The position numbers and the translations under genes were made by a program. From Chlorops oryzae (lineage: Eukaryota; Arthropoda; Insecta; Diptera; Chloropidae): a stretch of 64,000 nucleotides of DNA. Below the pieces are notes generated by a model. The model had not been told where the DNA came from, searched no databases, and worked only from the letters and a program-made list of their open reading frames with translations. The first letter of the stretch is position 1; every line of letters starts with the position of its first letter. The stretch lies in NCBI GenBank assembly GCA_020466095.1, contig CM035809.1, positions 6,746,723-6,810,722 on the forward strand, written 5' to 3'. This document shows positions 45,712 through 57,950 of the stretch, piece after piece.

Positions 45712-46953
45712 ATGACAAGTGAGTACTGTGGAATGTAAAAACAAAAGGATTTTTTTCAATTCAAACAAAATTGCTTACGTGAAAAGAATTTTCTTTATTT
45801 TGTTAAATCCAGGAGGAAACCAGCGCGATCTAGCACGTCAAAAGAATCAGAAAAAGCTCGCGGAGCTGGGCAAAGGAAAACGGACCGATAATCTAACGGT
45901 TGAACAGCGGAAACAACGGTAAATGCCTACACTAGCTTGAGAACTTAAGAACTGATGATGCCATCTTAAAGGTCATGCATCATAACACCGAGTACCGATC
46001 TTACCTCACAGTTATTAAATTGTAAGATAGTACAATCTATTTGGTCGACGAACTGTTAACTAATTTTGGTAGGCAATTTTTATTTTTGAACATTCAATTT
46101 TTGATTTGGGATCGGATTAGGTGTTCTCCTTACAAGGGTACTTAAGAATTCAGCCTGCGGAGGAGATCTTCTAGGTTGTTGTGCCTTTATAGCCTTATAA
46201 ATGGTGAAAATCCAACTTTGGGAATAAATCCTTCAAAACTCAGTGTCACGACAACAAATGTAGATGGAGCCATTTTCACCACAACGTAGACAAACACCCT
46301 CTGCAGCTGACGTGGTCTAATTTTAACAATATTAATATCTCGGGGTCTGCCAGACCTCTCATCTGTAAATTAAATTTTCCTCTTGAAATTCCTAACGGTT
46401 GTTTTTGGCCAGATTTCTTATAAGACCAAATAGTTTTCAAACAAAAAAACGATAATCATTTGAAACAAAAGGCATTTTTTTAAGAGAGCACAAGGATCGT
46501 AGCTTCGGAAGCATGCAAAATGTTCTGGTTTGCGTGATCTTTCCGACTACCGCGTCATCTGAGAGGGGTGAATTGGTCTCGAGAGTCGGTGATATTAACT
46601 AAGTCGCAGGCAATTTGGCTGACGATGATTTAAATGAAGGAATAGCCATTTGTATGGAAAGCAAAAGACATACTCTCGGCACAGTACCAGCTCAAATCGA
46701 CCAGAAAGGTTACAAGAAAAAAAGTACTTCCACTTAAGCATCATTAGAATCTCCCCAGCGTACGAAAAATTTCTAAAATTATTTACTCGACCTTATCAAT
46801 TTCCTACCTCGTAGAAATTTAAATTATTCCACAATGAAGTAACCGTTTTGTCCTCTCTCCATCCGCAGGGATGCCGACTTAATGCGTGATAAACAGAAAC
46901 GCAAGGAAGAGGCTGCAGCTGCAGCGGCGTCCGCCGCAACGAAATCGAAATAA
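45712..46953 (+). CDS. SERF-family small basic protein (4F5-like)
   Basis: Three exons: 45712-45718, 45813-45918 and 46869-46953. Exon 1 holds only ATG ACA A before GTGAGT, and the joined product is 65 residues starting [17 protein letters not shown]. This is the highly conserved N-terminal SERF signature (RGNQR.LAR.KN.KK), followed by GKGKR.DNLT..QRKQRDA and an Ala-rich, Lys-ended tail. The family binds RNA and speeds aggregation of amyloid-prone proteins in animals; it acts in cytosol and nucleus. Start ATG context is ACAAAAATG. Intron 2 is 950 bp and contains a short retrotransposon-like relic (GINPSK near 46220). The tiny coding part of exon 1 is why simple frame scans miss this gene. Confidence 0.92.
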
Positions 46954-48123
46954 AATAAAACTTGTTAAAAGAAACAATAACAACAACAACAACAACAAAA
47001 ACACTGCTTAAGTAGTCGACGATTTCGTTAATAATAAAAGACGTTTTTATTTTTTGTCTCAAAAATTTATATAAAAAAAAAAACCAACCATAAATTGTGA
47101 GTACGAGAAACGGGGAAGCACCCAATATGCTGCTCATTTGGAACACAAATTAATGAAGTATAGAAGTAGTCCGAACATATATACATATATATTGAAAATG
47201 GAATTGCGAGAAAACATCCCAAAAAGAAGACAATGAACACTGAAAACCAGGCTCGCCATGGACGGCCGCAACGAGCGTTTGCAGTATGCTAATAACTTAC
47301 GTTTTGTACTAATTATTTTGGCACTCGTGTGGTTCGTTTCACTCATTCTCATGATGATGATGATGATGATGATGACGACGACGATGGCGATTACAACAAC
47401 CCTGATGATTATCTATAATGATAATTCATTGTAGCTTCAATCGGAGATTTCAAATATTTTGAGACAAATGAAAAAGTATACGCGGCGCCTATTTTTTCCA
47501 AGTTTACCTGATTAAATATTGAGTAAGAGAAAAGAAACATGTTTAAATAACTTTCGATTTCCGAGGAAACTTTCAACTTTTTTTTATTTTATTGCAACAA
47601 GCACTAAAAGTTGAAAGTTTTCTTTAAAAAATAAAAACTTATTCCCAGCACTGTAAAATGCATAAGAATTCACAAAATTTTATAATTTAATGAGAGCGTA
47701 TTGTAAGTGACGATATTAAAATGAATATAAATAATAGCAATTTTAAATCATCAATTTATGATCCGTTAAATTTATTGAAACATATATATATATATTTATC
47801 AATTTTGTGTAATAAAACTTTAAAGAATACGCTTTCGTGAGTTCTCAATTAGAGAGTCCTTAGAATTAATCCTGAAATATCAGACATGCTCTACAAATCG
47901 AATCGCCATAAAAAATAATATTCGAAATAGCTTTGATTTCCACTAAAAGTCACATTGATTTCGAATTTTTTATGGGGACTCTATTTCTATAGCATACCTG
48001 TATACCGTTTTTACATAGATTAAAGTTATACTTCGGTTAATCCTTTTTGGGGCAGTTTAAGTCAGAGAATCCGCCATAAATCAGATTGATATGGTCATAA
48101 TATTTGAGGTTTTGCACAGCCTA
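46954..48123. other. 3' flank of SERF gene; no other gene
   Basis: Contains the SERF 3' UTR, a GAT trinucleotide repeat (47353-47387) and AT-rich sequence. Confidence 0.5.
47033..47038 (+). terminator. Poly(A) signal of the SERF gene
   Basis: AATAAA about 80 bp after the stop codon, preceded by a CAA-repeat in the 3' UTR. Confidence 0.6.
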
Positions 48124-48255
48124 ATATGCTTGCCACACGCAAACCGAAATTGAGCAATTCCAGAACAAAATTGAAATTGCCTCAAATTCAAATGTCAAAT
48201 TTGTTCTGACATTTTTTGAAATTGAGAAATTTCTATCTACGTGTGTCAGGCATAT
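48124..48255. mobile_element. Palindromic MITE, copy 1 (132 bp)
   Basis: Ends ATATGCTTGCCACACG and, reverse-complemented, ATATGCCTGACACACG. Inside are inverted GAAATTGAG.AATT and AATTTGTTCTGA steps. The copy at 51226-51356 is closely related. Confidence 0.75.
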
Positions 48256-48299
48256 GTATAAGGTTCTGAGGCACTGATGTTTGTCAGCACAAGCTTTAT

Positions 48300-48640
48300 A
48301 AGAAAGCTGTGAGAGAGCCCGGAGTACTCGATGAAGAAAACAAGAGATTGGTTGAGACAACAGATCGAAAATTGTAGTCACTATTGGAATTCTGATGGGC
48401 CACTGCCTCCTGAACAAGCACAAAAAGCGATTTGGACTTTCCCCGAATGAGATTCTATTTGGAGGAAGAGGAAATCGCAAATCAAGTTATAGCAGAATGC
48501 GCAGCTCACCATTATGAGAGATGGAGAACTCCGCTGAAGGAAGTCATACAGACTTAATTAACTCTTTGGAATTGGACATAGACTGGTTAAAGCGTTCCTA
48601 CTCAAAACCGGAGTTTGCATCACTCCGATAAAACCTCGGC
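48300..48640 (+). pseudogene. Non-LTR retrotransposon tail (RNase H / zinc-knuckle region)
   Basis: One frame gives IVVTIGILMGHCLLNKHKKR, then FGLSPNE; the next frame gives RFYLEEEEIANQVIAECAA. Together they match the LTGHC..N.H..R.G...C.FC.EEEET..H..C.C.A series near the end of non-LTR polyproteins. One frameshift and lost cysteines show decay. Confidence 0.7.
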
Positions 48641-49276
48641 ACAATATGGCACAATATTTGCTCCTTTATCAAATAATAATCATTTCGAAATTATCAGATT
48701 CTAAAAATATACGTAAAAGCTTCGGAAAATTCTCAATTATTTCCACAGTTCCTTATTTCCAATGGTACTTAAACTGTAATCATAGATGGTGTTATGCCAG
48801 AGTCTGCATCGAAAGTGTTAGAAGTGTGATTTTATTTTTTCGTTTTGAGTTCAGCTTAACCCATTTTGGAACGATGAGAAGAATGCTGGAAGATTTTCGG
48901 ACTGTGTGCAAGATATAAAAAAAAGCTTGATTAATTAAAATTAAGCTATGGCTTTTAAGATAAATTGTTCTCACCAAGATCATACTTGGTTTTTTACTAA
49001 CATTCATTTTGGACCTTGATAAAATTAATTCCCGAGGATTTTTTCCAGGCGGATTGAAAAACTGTTCTCATTCTAAACACCTGGAAGGATGTGAGCAAGA
49101 ATTTCGAAAAGTTTTCGGCAAAGGACTTCACAATCTTTCTTTTATTCACGCTTAGAATACTTCCTTTTTTGAGGAGAAAAATTTCCTGGGAGGACATTCC
49201 CGGGGAGTACTCATTTAGAATTGGGCTGTAAGAATCCAATGAAGAATAATTCATGATAAGATTTCAAATTTTAACA
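48641..49276. other. No gene seen
   Basis: Frames of up to 90 codons lack domains. Probably the decayed 3' end of the retrotransposon plus unique sequence. Confidence 0.4.
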
Positions 49277-50103
49277 AGTAAGGGTGTTATAGTGAGGCGA
49301 GCTTGACAATAAAATACCCGCCACAGACACATATGTATGTTCAAATAATTTTTTATATCAAGAGGTGTTTAAGGACATAAGGGCCCTATATGCCGATTTT
49401 TGTTAAATTCCTTTATTAAAACCGGCCCTTTGCCACGCCCACTTTTCAAATTTTTTTTAAATTCTAATCGGAGGCTAAATATATACGCTCAAATTCTAAA
49501 TTTCATTGAAATATATCGAAAAAGTCAAATTTTGAGGCAGTTTTGGGAATTTTGTGATGGACCCTAGTACTGGAGGTCCCCTTAATAATCAAACGATCAA
49601 GAAAATTTTTGGGTACAAAGGAAGCCTAAGTACCAACTTTCGTTCAAGTCTCATTTGAATTTCGGGTGTAGGAGCCAATTTTTGAAAAACGCCCTTCTGC
49701 CACGCCCACTTTTCCAATATTTGAAAAATCATTACTTGCCTTTAAACATGTTCAAATATCAAATTTCATCAAAATATCTTCGATTTTAGAGAAGTTTTTG
49801 TGACTTTCGTAACAGACCCTAGTACTGGAGGTACCCCTAAAAATGGGCCGAACGGGTCCATTCTCTAACTTGTTCTTACTTATGTCCCCATGAGCACGCA
49901 TACCAAATTTTGTCAAAATAGCTCGACTCCTTTGATAAGAAAACTGTATACAAACAGATAGACAGACGGACATGGCTATATAGAATCTCATGGTGACGCT
50001 GATCATTTATATATATTTTTTTATGGTCAATCTCGACTGGGTGTTACACACAACCACACAAACGCAATATACCCACGACACAGAGTGTGTCGGGTATAAA
50101 AAT
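49277..50103 (+). mobile_element. Fly interspersed repeat copy
   Basis: Begins AACAAGTAAGGGTGTTATAG and ends GTGTCGGGTATAAAAA. Inside are CTGCCACGCCCACTTTTC twice, ACAGACAGACGGACATGG-type sequence (here GATAGACAGACGGACATGG) and TGACGCTGATCATTTATATA. Same family as 1405-2647 and, reversed, 140-480. No protein. Confidence 0.75.
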
Positions 50104-51225
50104 AGTATCTGGCAATTTATAATATACATCCCAGCAGGAAATATCCCGGTGAAACAATCAATGATTTCAGCATGACATTAGAGCCGCGACTCCTCCTGAT
50201 TATACACCAACTTTCTAATGACATTTACACACAAGCGGCATTGGCCGTCATAAGAGTATATGTCACGAGTTGGTCATCGAAAGTGGAGTAGATCTACTCT
50301 GTCGTATCGATACCTCCTGTTTTGCAAGACAATGTCATCGTTCGGAAGTGATACCATCTTCTTTCGATGACATTGCCATTAGTATTACGACGAATAACAC
50401 CTTCATTCGATGACAATGCCATTGGAATTGAGGAGTACTCAAATTTTCCCCTTGACATCCTTGATGAAAAAATCTCTACGAGAAAATTTCCGGCTGGGAT
50501 ATATCCCACATAGCCACAAACAATTCGAAGACTATGTACCTTTCAGCCACGCAAATGGGAAATTTTTTTGAAAGCCCAAAATCAGTTTATAGTATCCTTA
50601 TAACAGGTGCTTTGAAGCATTTAAATAAATTTTTTTTCCGGTTATCCCTTATGATATCTCCCTATTCTTAAGAAATATGTAACACTATTGATCCGAAATG
50701 GATCAGAAGGCATCCTTCTGATGGAATTTAGTTTAAAAATTTCGAAGAAAAATCTTATCGAAGAGGTCAAATCGATTTTTATGTCTAAAAATAATTTAAA
50801 AATCTATATGTTCAGGCACTTTTTCTTTGTTTAATATTACTAATTTTGTTCAAAATTTGCTTGAGGCCGTCCCACTGTGCTACGTTTGAAATCAAATGCG
50901 TTGCATGCAATCAAGAGTCGAATGCAATCTTTCGAGAAAAAGTTCTATTCGCTTATTTGTACCACGTTTAAATGCGTCGCACTGTGTCGCGAGCGCGGCC
51001 AAAAATGCCAAAAATGAAGATTGGAAATGCTTAAAAATTTTTACTGTTATGAGTAGTCAATATTTATACTAAGAGTAATCAAAAAAAAATTTTCTTAATA
51101 TGTTAAGCCGTTTAAGCGCAGCACGCTTTTAAAGTTACACTAAGCGAAATTTGTTCGATTCTGTTAGCAAAACTTTTAAAAATAGCTAATATTTGGAGTG
51201 CTATAATTTTGTTGAAAGTAGTCTC
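50104..51225. other. No gene seen; small inverted segments
   Basis: The stretch 50135-50510 has CCAGCAGGAAATATCCC near its left edge and GGCTGGGATATATCCC near its right, with ATCGAAAG/CTTTCGAT steps between. It could be another foldback relic but the arms are too diverged to call. Confidence 0.4.
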
Positions 51226-51356
51226 ATGTGCCTGTCACACGCAGATCGAAATTGCTCAATTTCAAAAAATTTCAGAACAAATTTGACGTTTGAAATTGAG
51301 GCAATTTCAATTTTGTTCTGAAATTGCTCAATTTCGACCTACGTGTGGCTGGCATA
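51226..51356. mobile_element. Palindromic MITE, copy 2 (131 bp)
   Basis: Ends ATGTGCCTGTCACACG and, reverse-complemented, ATATGCCAGCCACACG. The inside reads as the inverted form of the copy at 48124, with GCTCAATTTC and AATTTGACGTTTGAAATTG. Confidence 0.75.
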
Positions 51357-54158
51357 TCACCTTAATTACACTGTGGTAGTCGAAAAAAAAGACAAGGCCA
51401 AATTCAACGGTTTCCCCCTATTTCGGGCACGGGGAATCGAACTGCATCATTAGTTTTTTGAGTTATCGGTAAGCCTTCATACGATTTTTTTTTTTAAAGT
51501 TTTTTTGGCCACTTTTTGGCACATATCTATGTTTGAGTTGAAGTTGGGTATTCTAAACTGGTATCAAAATGTAGTCTACGATACGCCAAGTAATTTTTCC
51601 CAAAACACTGTTATGATAAAATGGAGCGTTAGGGAGCTATACGCGTTTAAAAGTGCAAAAAATTCAAATTTTTTGCGAGATGTTTTCTTGCATACTTTTA
51701 GGATGTGACTTGAGCATATATTCATGCCTTTAAATTTCAAAACATTTAATAACATACTTTTAGGAGGAAATAAAATATTTAAAAATATATTTTTCAACTC
51801 CTCATTTCCTTATTATTCGCTTATTCTACTGGAGCGAAAACGAAAGCAAAGAAAATTATAAAAACTAATTTTAAAAAAAGCAAATGTTTTTTCTAAGATT
51901 GAACCCAGGTCTCTGGGGTGATAGCCCGACAGGAGTTTTTAATATTAGCTTTAAAATTAATCTCATAAAAAAAAAATGTCCATGCCAAATTTCAAGAAGA
52001 ATTAACACTCAAACATTTAATAATTTTGGAACAGCAGTGATTATTGAATGAGCGTACGGGCGAAAGCGGTACAATTGTTTCGTTGAATTTTCATGCATTT
52101 TCACTGCATTGCAATTATCGTAAGTCGTCGTGTAGACCTAAAATTTTTTTGAATTGTGATAAATATATATTTTAAGTGTTGAAATCCATAAAAAGTTTCT
52201 TTATTTTTTAATTAGCTAAAAAAAATTCTATATAAACAAGTGCACCATAAAAGTGCGCACTTTGAAGGGGCGTAGTTTCTTAAGGGGCGTGGCACAAAAA
52301 AAAATATTTTGGGGTCTTTATTTTTTTCCTGTACATAATCTGTGTACTAAGTTTAAGCTTTCTAACTTTAAAACTGTGGAAATTAGAAAATCACTTTATA
52401 TGGGAGGTGGGCGTGGCAGTTGGCGAAATTCTATGATTTTCTCAAAATTTCTTAATTTAGGCTATAGTAATACTCCAACCAAATTTCATTGCTCTACGAC
52501 CACGCCTTCTATTTTTGGCCAAGAAATGTATGGAGTCGCGACACTGTGCGTCGCTCGTTTAGCTAGGAAATTTCACAGTTATCTAAGTTTCTGTTAAATT
52601 TTTAAATCGATTTGGAACACGTCGAATTTTCTTCAATTTTAAGATTGCAATCAAACGGAAAAAGCACTGGAATTATTTTCTGATTTTGTTTGTGAATTTT
52701 TCTTTTTCTTTTTTTTCAATTTCAATTTCAATTTTTGATTTGGATTTTGTTTTGCTTGGTTTTGTAAACTTTCGTTTTGTAGTTATGGAAGTGTTGAAAC
52801 AACTTCCTTCGCTTATAACTTCTTTCTGCTTGTGAATATACCTATTCCATGCATATTCTTCTAGGAAAAAAGCCAACAAAGGAAAACAAAACCTCCAGTT
52901 TGAATATCAAGCAAATTTCCAGGAAGAAAGCCATGCAGCGCTTATTCATGGCCACAAAGGTCTCAACCTTGCTGATTCGGTAGCCAGAGGAAATATGATA
53001 TTCAACCACTTCAATTGCAGACAAAACTGATGCCGAGCGAAAAATCGAAAAATAAATTCCACGAAATTGACATCAACTGGAGACAAAAAACAAAAACCAA
53101 AAAAAAAAAGACTACAACCAGCAACATTATGAATTAAAATGCAGCTGCTTAAGAAAGCCACAAATGGACACCGACCCACACTCTGCAGACGCTCAGTGAA
53201 ATTCTAAAAGAAAAGGTGCAAAAAAAAAAAAAACATTTCAACCAACCAACGAGCAGACAAATGCCGATGAAAATCCACTCTCTATCCAGTTTTCCATCGT
53301 TAGTATGCAGCCCACTTTTGCCCCCTATCTCTTCCTGCCACAAATAACACAAACAATGTGAGCGTTTTCGAGGAATCGCCTGCCAACTCTCGAAAGCGCA
53401 GCGCGACAAGCTCGAAAGGCCGCAAAAACAAAAGCAAATCTAACGACTTTGAGATCCACTAACGGACGCAAAGCCTTAAATGGATCTGTGATCCGATCGC
53501 TTATACGGACAGGAGCGATCGTCTGTCGAAGGCCGTTATAACATCGCTTGGAGAGTTGTTGCAACGCAGCAGCAGCAGCAGCACGCAATGAGCGGAGAGA
53601 TTGCGTGTGACGTGTCAGTGGGATGCGTGTTCGAAATGACCACTAATGCCATGAAAGCTATCCGAATATGGAAAGACGCTCGAACGGACGGCCGGGCAAG
53701 GAGAGAGGGACAGAGACACGGACACCCATCTAACTGTAAATGTACAATTGCTTGGTGGAGTTTCTGCATTAATTTGTGCATTTTCCGAAAAAATGGATAC
53801 TGAAGTCATGCTGATGTCTTTTTGCTTGTTGCTGCAATGGATTGGAGATGACGAGAAAGCGATAGGAATGGATGGCAGTGGGAAAGCTTGTGCAGGAATT
53901 TTGGGTTTGGCTGTAAGTATTTTGAAGATTTTGCTTGAGATAAAAATATTCTAGGAGGAGGCATGAACATAGCTAGGAGTGATGATGGAAGGTCACAGGT
54001 TATTTGGGGATATGTCTGAATAATTCTTCAATGGGACAGGTTCTTCTTCGCATATGATTTTTCACGTACAGTTGTACATTTTTCCGGATTTTTCCAATTG
54101 GTTAGGTATTTCGGTGGCCGAGCCATTTGAGTCACAATTTTATTGAAGTTGTCACATA
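51357..54158. other. No gene supported; CpG-richer block 53300-53720
   Basis: 52250-52590 looks like a decayed interspersed repeat (GGGCGTGGCA twice). 53300-53720 is clearly richer in GC and CpG than its surroundings, has a CAG run at 53565 and GATCCGATCGC/GAGCGATCG steps. It may be a promoter or regulatory block, but I see no exon I can defend. Confidence 0.4.
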
Positions 54159-54259
54159 CAGTGTAACCTCTCATATGAGGACAGTCACGGTGACGAAGTT
54201 TTTGCCCGCATATGACGGGTGTCCATACATGAGGTGTCCGCGGTTGAGAGGTTTCATTA
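54159..54259. mobile_element. Small MITE, about 101 bp, TA-flanked
   Basis: Left end CAGTGTAACCTCTCATATG and right end, reverse-complemented, TAATGAAACCTCTCAACCG, with TA at both borders. Tc1/mariner-type by its flanks. Confidence 0.5.
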
Positions 54260-54521
54260 TATACATGAATAGCATGAATTTACAGCTGTACGAAGTCCGT
54301 TCATTAAATCTTAAAGTCATAAGAACGGGCTTCGTAATCAGTGATGCGAAGTCAGGTCTCTTTCAGGCTATTTAAGACCACTTTTAATGTGTCAGGAAGG
54401 GAAAAAAATTAAATCTTTTGAGCTACCAATTTTTCCGTATGAAATTTGGCTAAAAAAATCTTAATGTAAATAAGTTTTGTATGGAAAAAGTAAAATTTTT
54501 GGAATGGTTAAGGTACTTTGG

Positions 54522-54916
54522 TACAGGCCAACCAAGAAGCTCTGAGAGAGGTCAACCCTTTTCTATCCTCTTCCTTTCCATTTCTTTTTCTTTCCTATAC
54601 ACAGGATGATGTGGCGCTGGGATAGCGTAGGTAATGCGTGCTATGCTCTTGATCCCAGGGTCCGAGGTTCGATTCCCGGCACAGGCGAAACGGAGTGTAA
54701 TGTTCCAAGCCTAGCACTGGTTTTTAAAAAATAGCATGTTAGGGGCACACTACATAAAAAGACAAACAAACAAAAGAAAATCCCTCATGGTATCTCAATG
54801 GGCCGGTAAATGTCCACTCCAACATTCATACAATACCCGGGATGAAAAAATGGGCAAAACTGCCTGGTTGTCAGGGGAAAATCCGTCCCTCCCACTCCCA
54901 TATCATCATCATCATC
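54522..54916 (+). mobile_element. tRNA-derived SINE with target-site duplications
   Basis: Flanked by a perfect 12-bp duplication AAGGTACTTTGG (54510-54521 and 54917-54928). It holds TAGCGTAGGTA (A box, 54623) and a perfect B box GGTTCGATTCC (54666-54676), then a body with CATGGTATCTCAATGGGCC and an ATC-repeat tail. The ~90 bp of CT-rich sequence left of the A box is also inside the duplication, which is unusual for a SINE. Young by its perfect duplication. Confidence 0.8.
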
Positions 54917-55000
54917 AAGGTACTTTGGAGAAAAACCTTTCAATATAAAATTTAGCTCTACAATTGAAAAAATCTCCCAGTTTCATTTATTTTTCTTTAA

Positions 55001-55130
55001 CCCTTTAACGCATAAAGGAAAGATTTTTTCTCACCAATTGTGTGACGATTTATAGGAAAATTGTTATCAATAAACGCCATAAATCGTTGAAATTATGTTG
55101 GGCCAAATTTTTCCCTTATGCATTAAAGGG
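55001..55130. mobile_element. piggyBac-like MITE, 130 bp
   Basis: TTAA on both sides; ends CCCTTTAACGCATAAAGGAA and, reverse-complemented, CCCTTTAATGCATAAGGGAA. Confidence 0.8.
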
Positions 55131-56639
55131 TTAAACTATTTTTTTTTTTAATATAAAAATATTGAAAAGGCAAAGAAACTACGCATCACGTTTGAAATTT
55201 CAAAAATCGTCTCCAATCAAGCGGAAATAATTTATTAGCCTCGGAAGCTTTAAAAATAATTACTGCCCAAAAGAATTTCTGAAGTCGACGTAAACTCCTT
55301 TTTTAACCAGCTGCGACTTCTAGCCGCTTGAACGATTTTTAACGCTTCCAAAATTTATGCTTTTTATTTTTTATATTTTTTTAAAAATATTTTTTTTTAT
55401 TTTTTATTTTTTTAATTTTTCTTTTTTTTTAAGATATTTACAGCTTAAGACGTCATGCTGTACACTCTGCACAGTGGGGCGTATGGAATTCTGAACCTTT
55501 CAGAATAGGTATATTCACTAAAATTATTAAACTGGGCATATTTTGTGCGTTAAAATCCTCGCAAGGCCAGTCATTCACATATGACGTCAAAGGCTTACGA
55601 ATCGTTCTAAGCAAATCGAAAATTCAAAGCTTTTTTTGTTCTCAGTACACCCTGCTGGATTGCCAGCCTACTAAACCCACATGTGATATAATAAAAACAT
55701 AATAAAATCATCGAAACAAAGTAAACAAACTTTTTCGAGAAGAGAGATGATGTCGAGATGTGAAATGAAATATAAGAGATTAAAGTTTTCGTTCGGTAGT
55801 GGTCGACTACAGTACGGCGGTACGCTACATCTTTTGTTTAGGGTCAAATTTTCTTAAGTGGGCCACTTTTGAATCGATAGTCTCAGATTTCAGTGATTTA
55901 TACGGCATTCGACAGCCTTGAAGGTAAACAAATCCTTTGAAACTTATTTATTGAAAAAAAAAATTTTTTCCCGTTAGTTATTAGCCGTCAAAGTTTTCGG
56001 TCATGGTTTTTTAAAAATTCATAATTCACGAACGGTTTGTCGAAACTCAACGTTCATTACATCAAAATTTTTGTAAATTAACGTACTTTTCCAGAAAAAA
56101 ATTTTATTTAATAAAAAATTAATTTTCCTAGAAAAAATTTCAGTTTTTCTTTTTATATGAAAATTAAAAAGACTTCTCGGCCTGTAGAATTTTTTTGTTT
56201 GCAAATTTTATTCAATTATACAATTTTTTAGAAAAATTTCGGTGAAAAAAAAATCAGTGATCTCCAGTAGGTCAAAAGTTACGCATATTTTTGTGACCCC
56301 ACTCCTACCTCTAGCCCTTAATAAAGTACGATTTCACGCGCGAGCGCTGACACATTGAGTGGCTGTACATTTGTTTAACGGGAATCTGATTTCTCATTAA
56401 TAAAAAATTTGTTTCCATAAATCTTATTCTCGCATACATTGGAGTCTGTTTAATGCTTACATATACTTACGTGGGGTATAGGGGTAAAAAATAGTCAAAA
56501 TTCCCTTACGTAATTATTGGTCAAGCCCCTAAATAGTAAATCCTATAAATCGTTAAAATTTTATGCGTTAAGTGCTTAAAGGCTTTTCATTAAAAAAAAA
56601 TATTAAAATATTCCAACAAGTTCCAGAGTCAAATAATTA
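55131..56639. other. No gene seen
   Basis: Dominated by poly-T/poly-A tracts (55360-55440, 55950-56250). No exon evidence. Confidence 0.45.
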
Positions 56640-57222
56640 ACTTTCATACTTTCCATTAAATTGAACACACCACCGTAGCGCACAAAAAGCTCTCTCAATG
56701 CGATCAGCGATGGTGCTTTTTCAGAATTCCGTTCAGAAACAAAAAAAAAAACTCACTACAGTCGAGAGTTGAATGTTGAACGATTCGTTTCGGACGTTAC
56801 AGAGTCGGAAGGTCGTCCATCGGGCAAGTTAGTTTTGTTTCTCTTGTTTTCTCGCTTCGGGATCTTTGCGATTTCATTGCGAACAAGTGTTTTGACGGTT
56901 TTTACGGCCTCGATACGTTTTTTTTTTTTGTTTCGTACGGCGCCAAATATATCAAAGATTCAAAAGAGCAAACAAAAATTTTGCAAATAAAAACCCAAAA
57001 AAGAAATTTGAAAAAAATTCAAAAATAAAAAAATCGAATTTCAAGTTCAGTGCGAACAAGTTTAAAAGTGTTGAAGGTGTACGAGCTGGAAAAGGAGAAC
57101 ACGAAAAGTTAATTGAATTTTGGAATATTCGGAAACTACGATTTAAGGTGCGAAAGATTTCATCTCAATTCGCGAGGGATTTTCGAGGAATTGTCAAATA
57201 TTTTTGGATTGAATTTTAAGGT
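56640..57222 (+). other. Possible promoter and 5'-UTR exon
   Basis: The block has initiator-like TACAGTCG (A at 56760) with GGACGT (DPE-like, 56792) five bases farther than ideal, and a second initiator GTTCAGTGCG at 57049. It ends in TTTTAAG followed by GTAAATTT, an acceptable splice donor at 57222. The 73-codon frame inside shows no domain. If real it is the leader exon of a plus-strand gene beyond recognition here. Confidence 0.25.
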
Positions 57223-57263
57223 AAATTTTTAAGGTTTTTTTTTTATAAATTTCAATTATTTAA

Positions 57264-57397
57264 CCCTTTAACTTATTAGGGACGAATTTGAACCCACATA
57301 ATTTTAACCATTTATACATAGCAATGTTGTGAATAGTAAATGCTATTAATCGTTAAAAATGTGCGGGAATAAAATTGTTGCTTGCGCGTTAAAGGGG
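57264..57397. mobile_element. piggyBac-like MITE, 134 bp
   Basis: TTAA on both sides; ends CCCTTTAACTTATTAGGG and, reverse-complemented, CCCCTTTAACGCGCAAGC. Same type as 55001-55130, more diverged. Confidence 0.75.
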
Positions 57398-57950
57398 TTA
57401 AGAAGCATTAAAGGCTTAAAGTTTAAGAGCTTTAACGTTTTTTGCTTAAGAAGGGAGCAAAGCTGTTATAGGGAACAATGAACAGAAAGCCGATACACGT
57501 GTCGAGAGCTTAATGAGTTTCTAAGTGCCTAGCGTGCCGTCTAGAAGAATGCTCTCCAAAGTGGGAATACTTATGTACCCCATGGGGTAAGAAAATTTCC
57601 TCTTTAAATTACCTTCTTGAAAAACAAACTAGATTAAACTATAGAGAACCATTGATTTATGATGCCATTATAAAGTCTAGAAGATTCTATTAAGATATGT
57701 ACATATGTAGATGCTTGCATTTGCGTAATCTTCTCTTATCGGAGGCCTTATAAATCAATTTTGTTATGAAATCTCAGAATATATCATTGGGAGTAAGCCC
57801 CCAAGAGAGTTTGATGGGATGATTTTGCAGACACGGACACAGAGGCGTAGCTAGACAAGTCGGCGCCCGGGTAGAAATGGGGTCACATTGGAGGAAACCG
57901 CCCCAGATCGCTACCCTAAATAAAAAGACCTTTATAAAACAATGAAATTA

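Noticed and set aside
46110..46720. Possible retrotransposon gene in SERF intron 2
   Set aside because: Only a short GINPSK-like phrase is readable near 46220. That is too little for a separate feature.
50135..50510. Foldback element with ATATCCC ends
   Set aside because: Arms are short and diverged and no target duplication could be found.
51895..51960. GAACCCAGGTCTCTGGGGTGA as a minus-strand tRNA-like B box
   Set aside because: Only the B-box half fits and no A box or paired T-stem is present.
53325..53781. Overlapping minus-strand frames with Ala and Cys runs
   Set aside because: The runs come from a CAG repeat, and the rest lacks domain, start context and splice partners.
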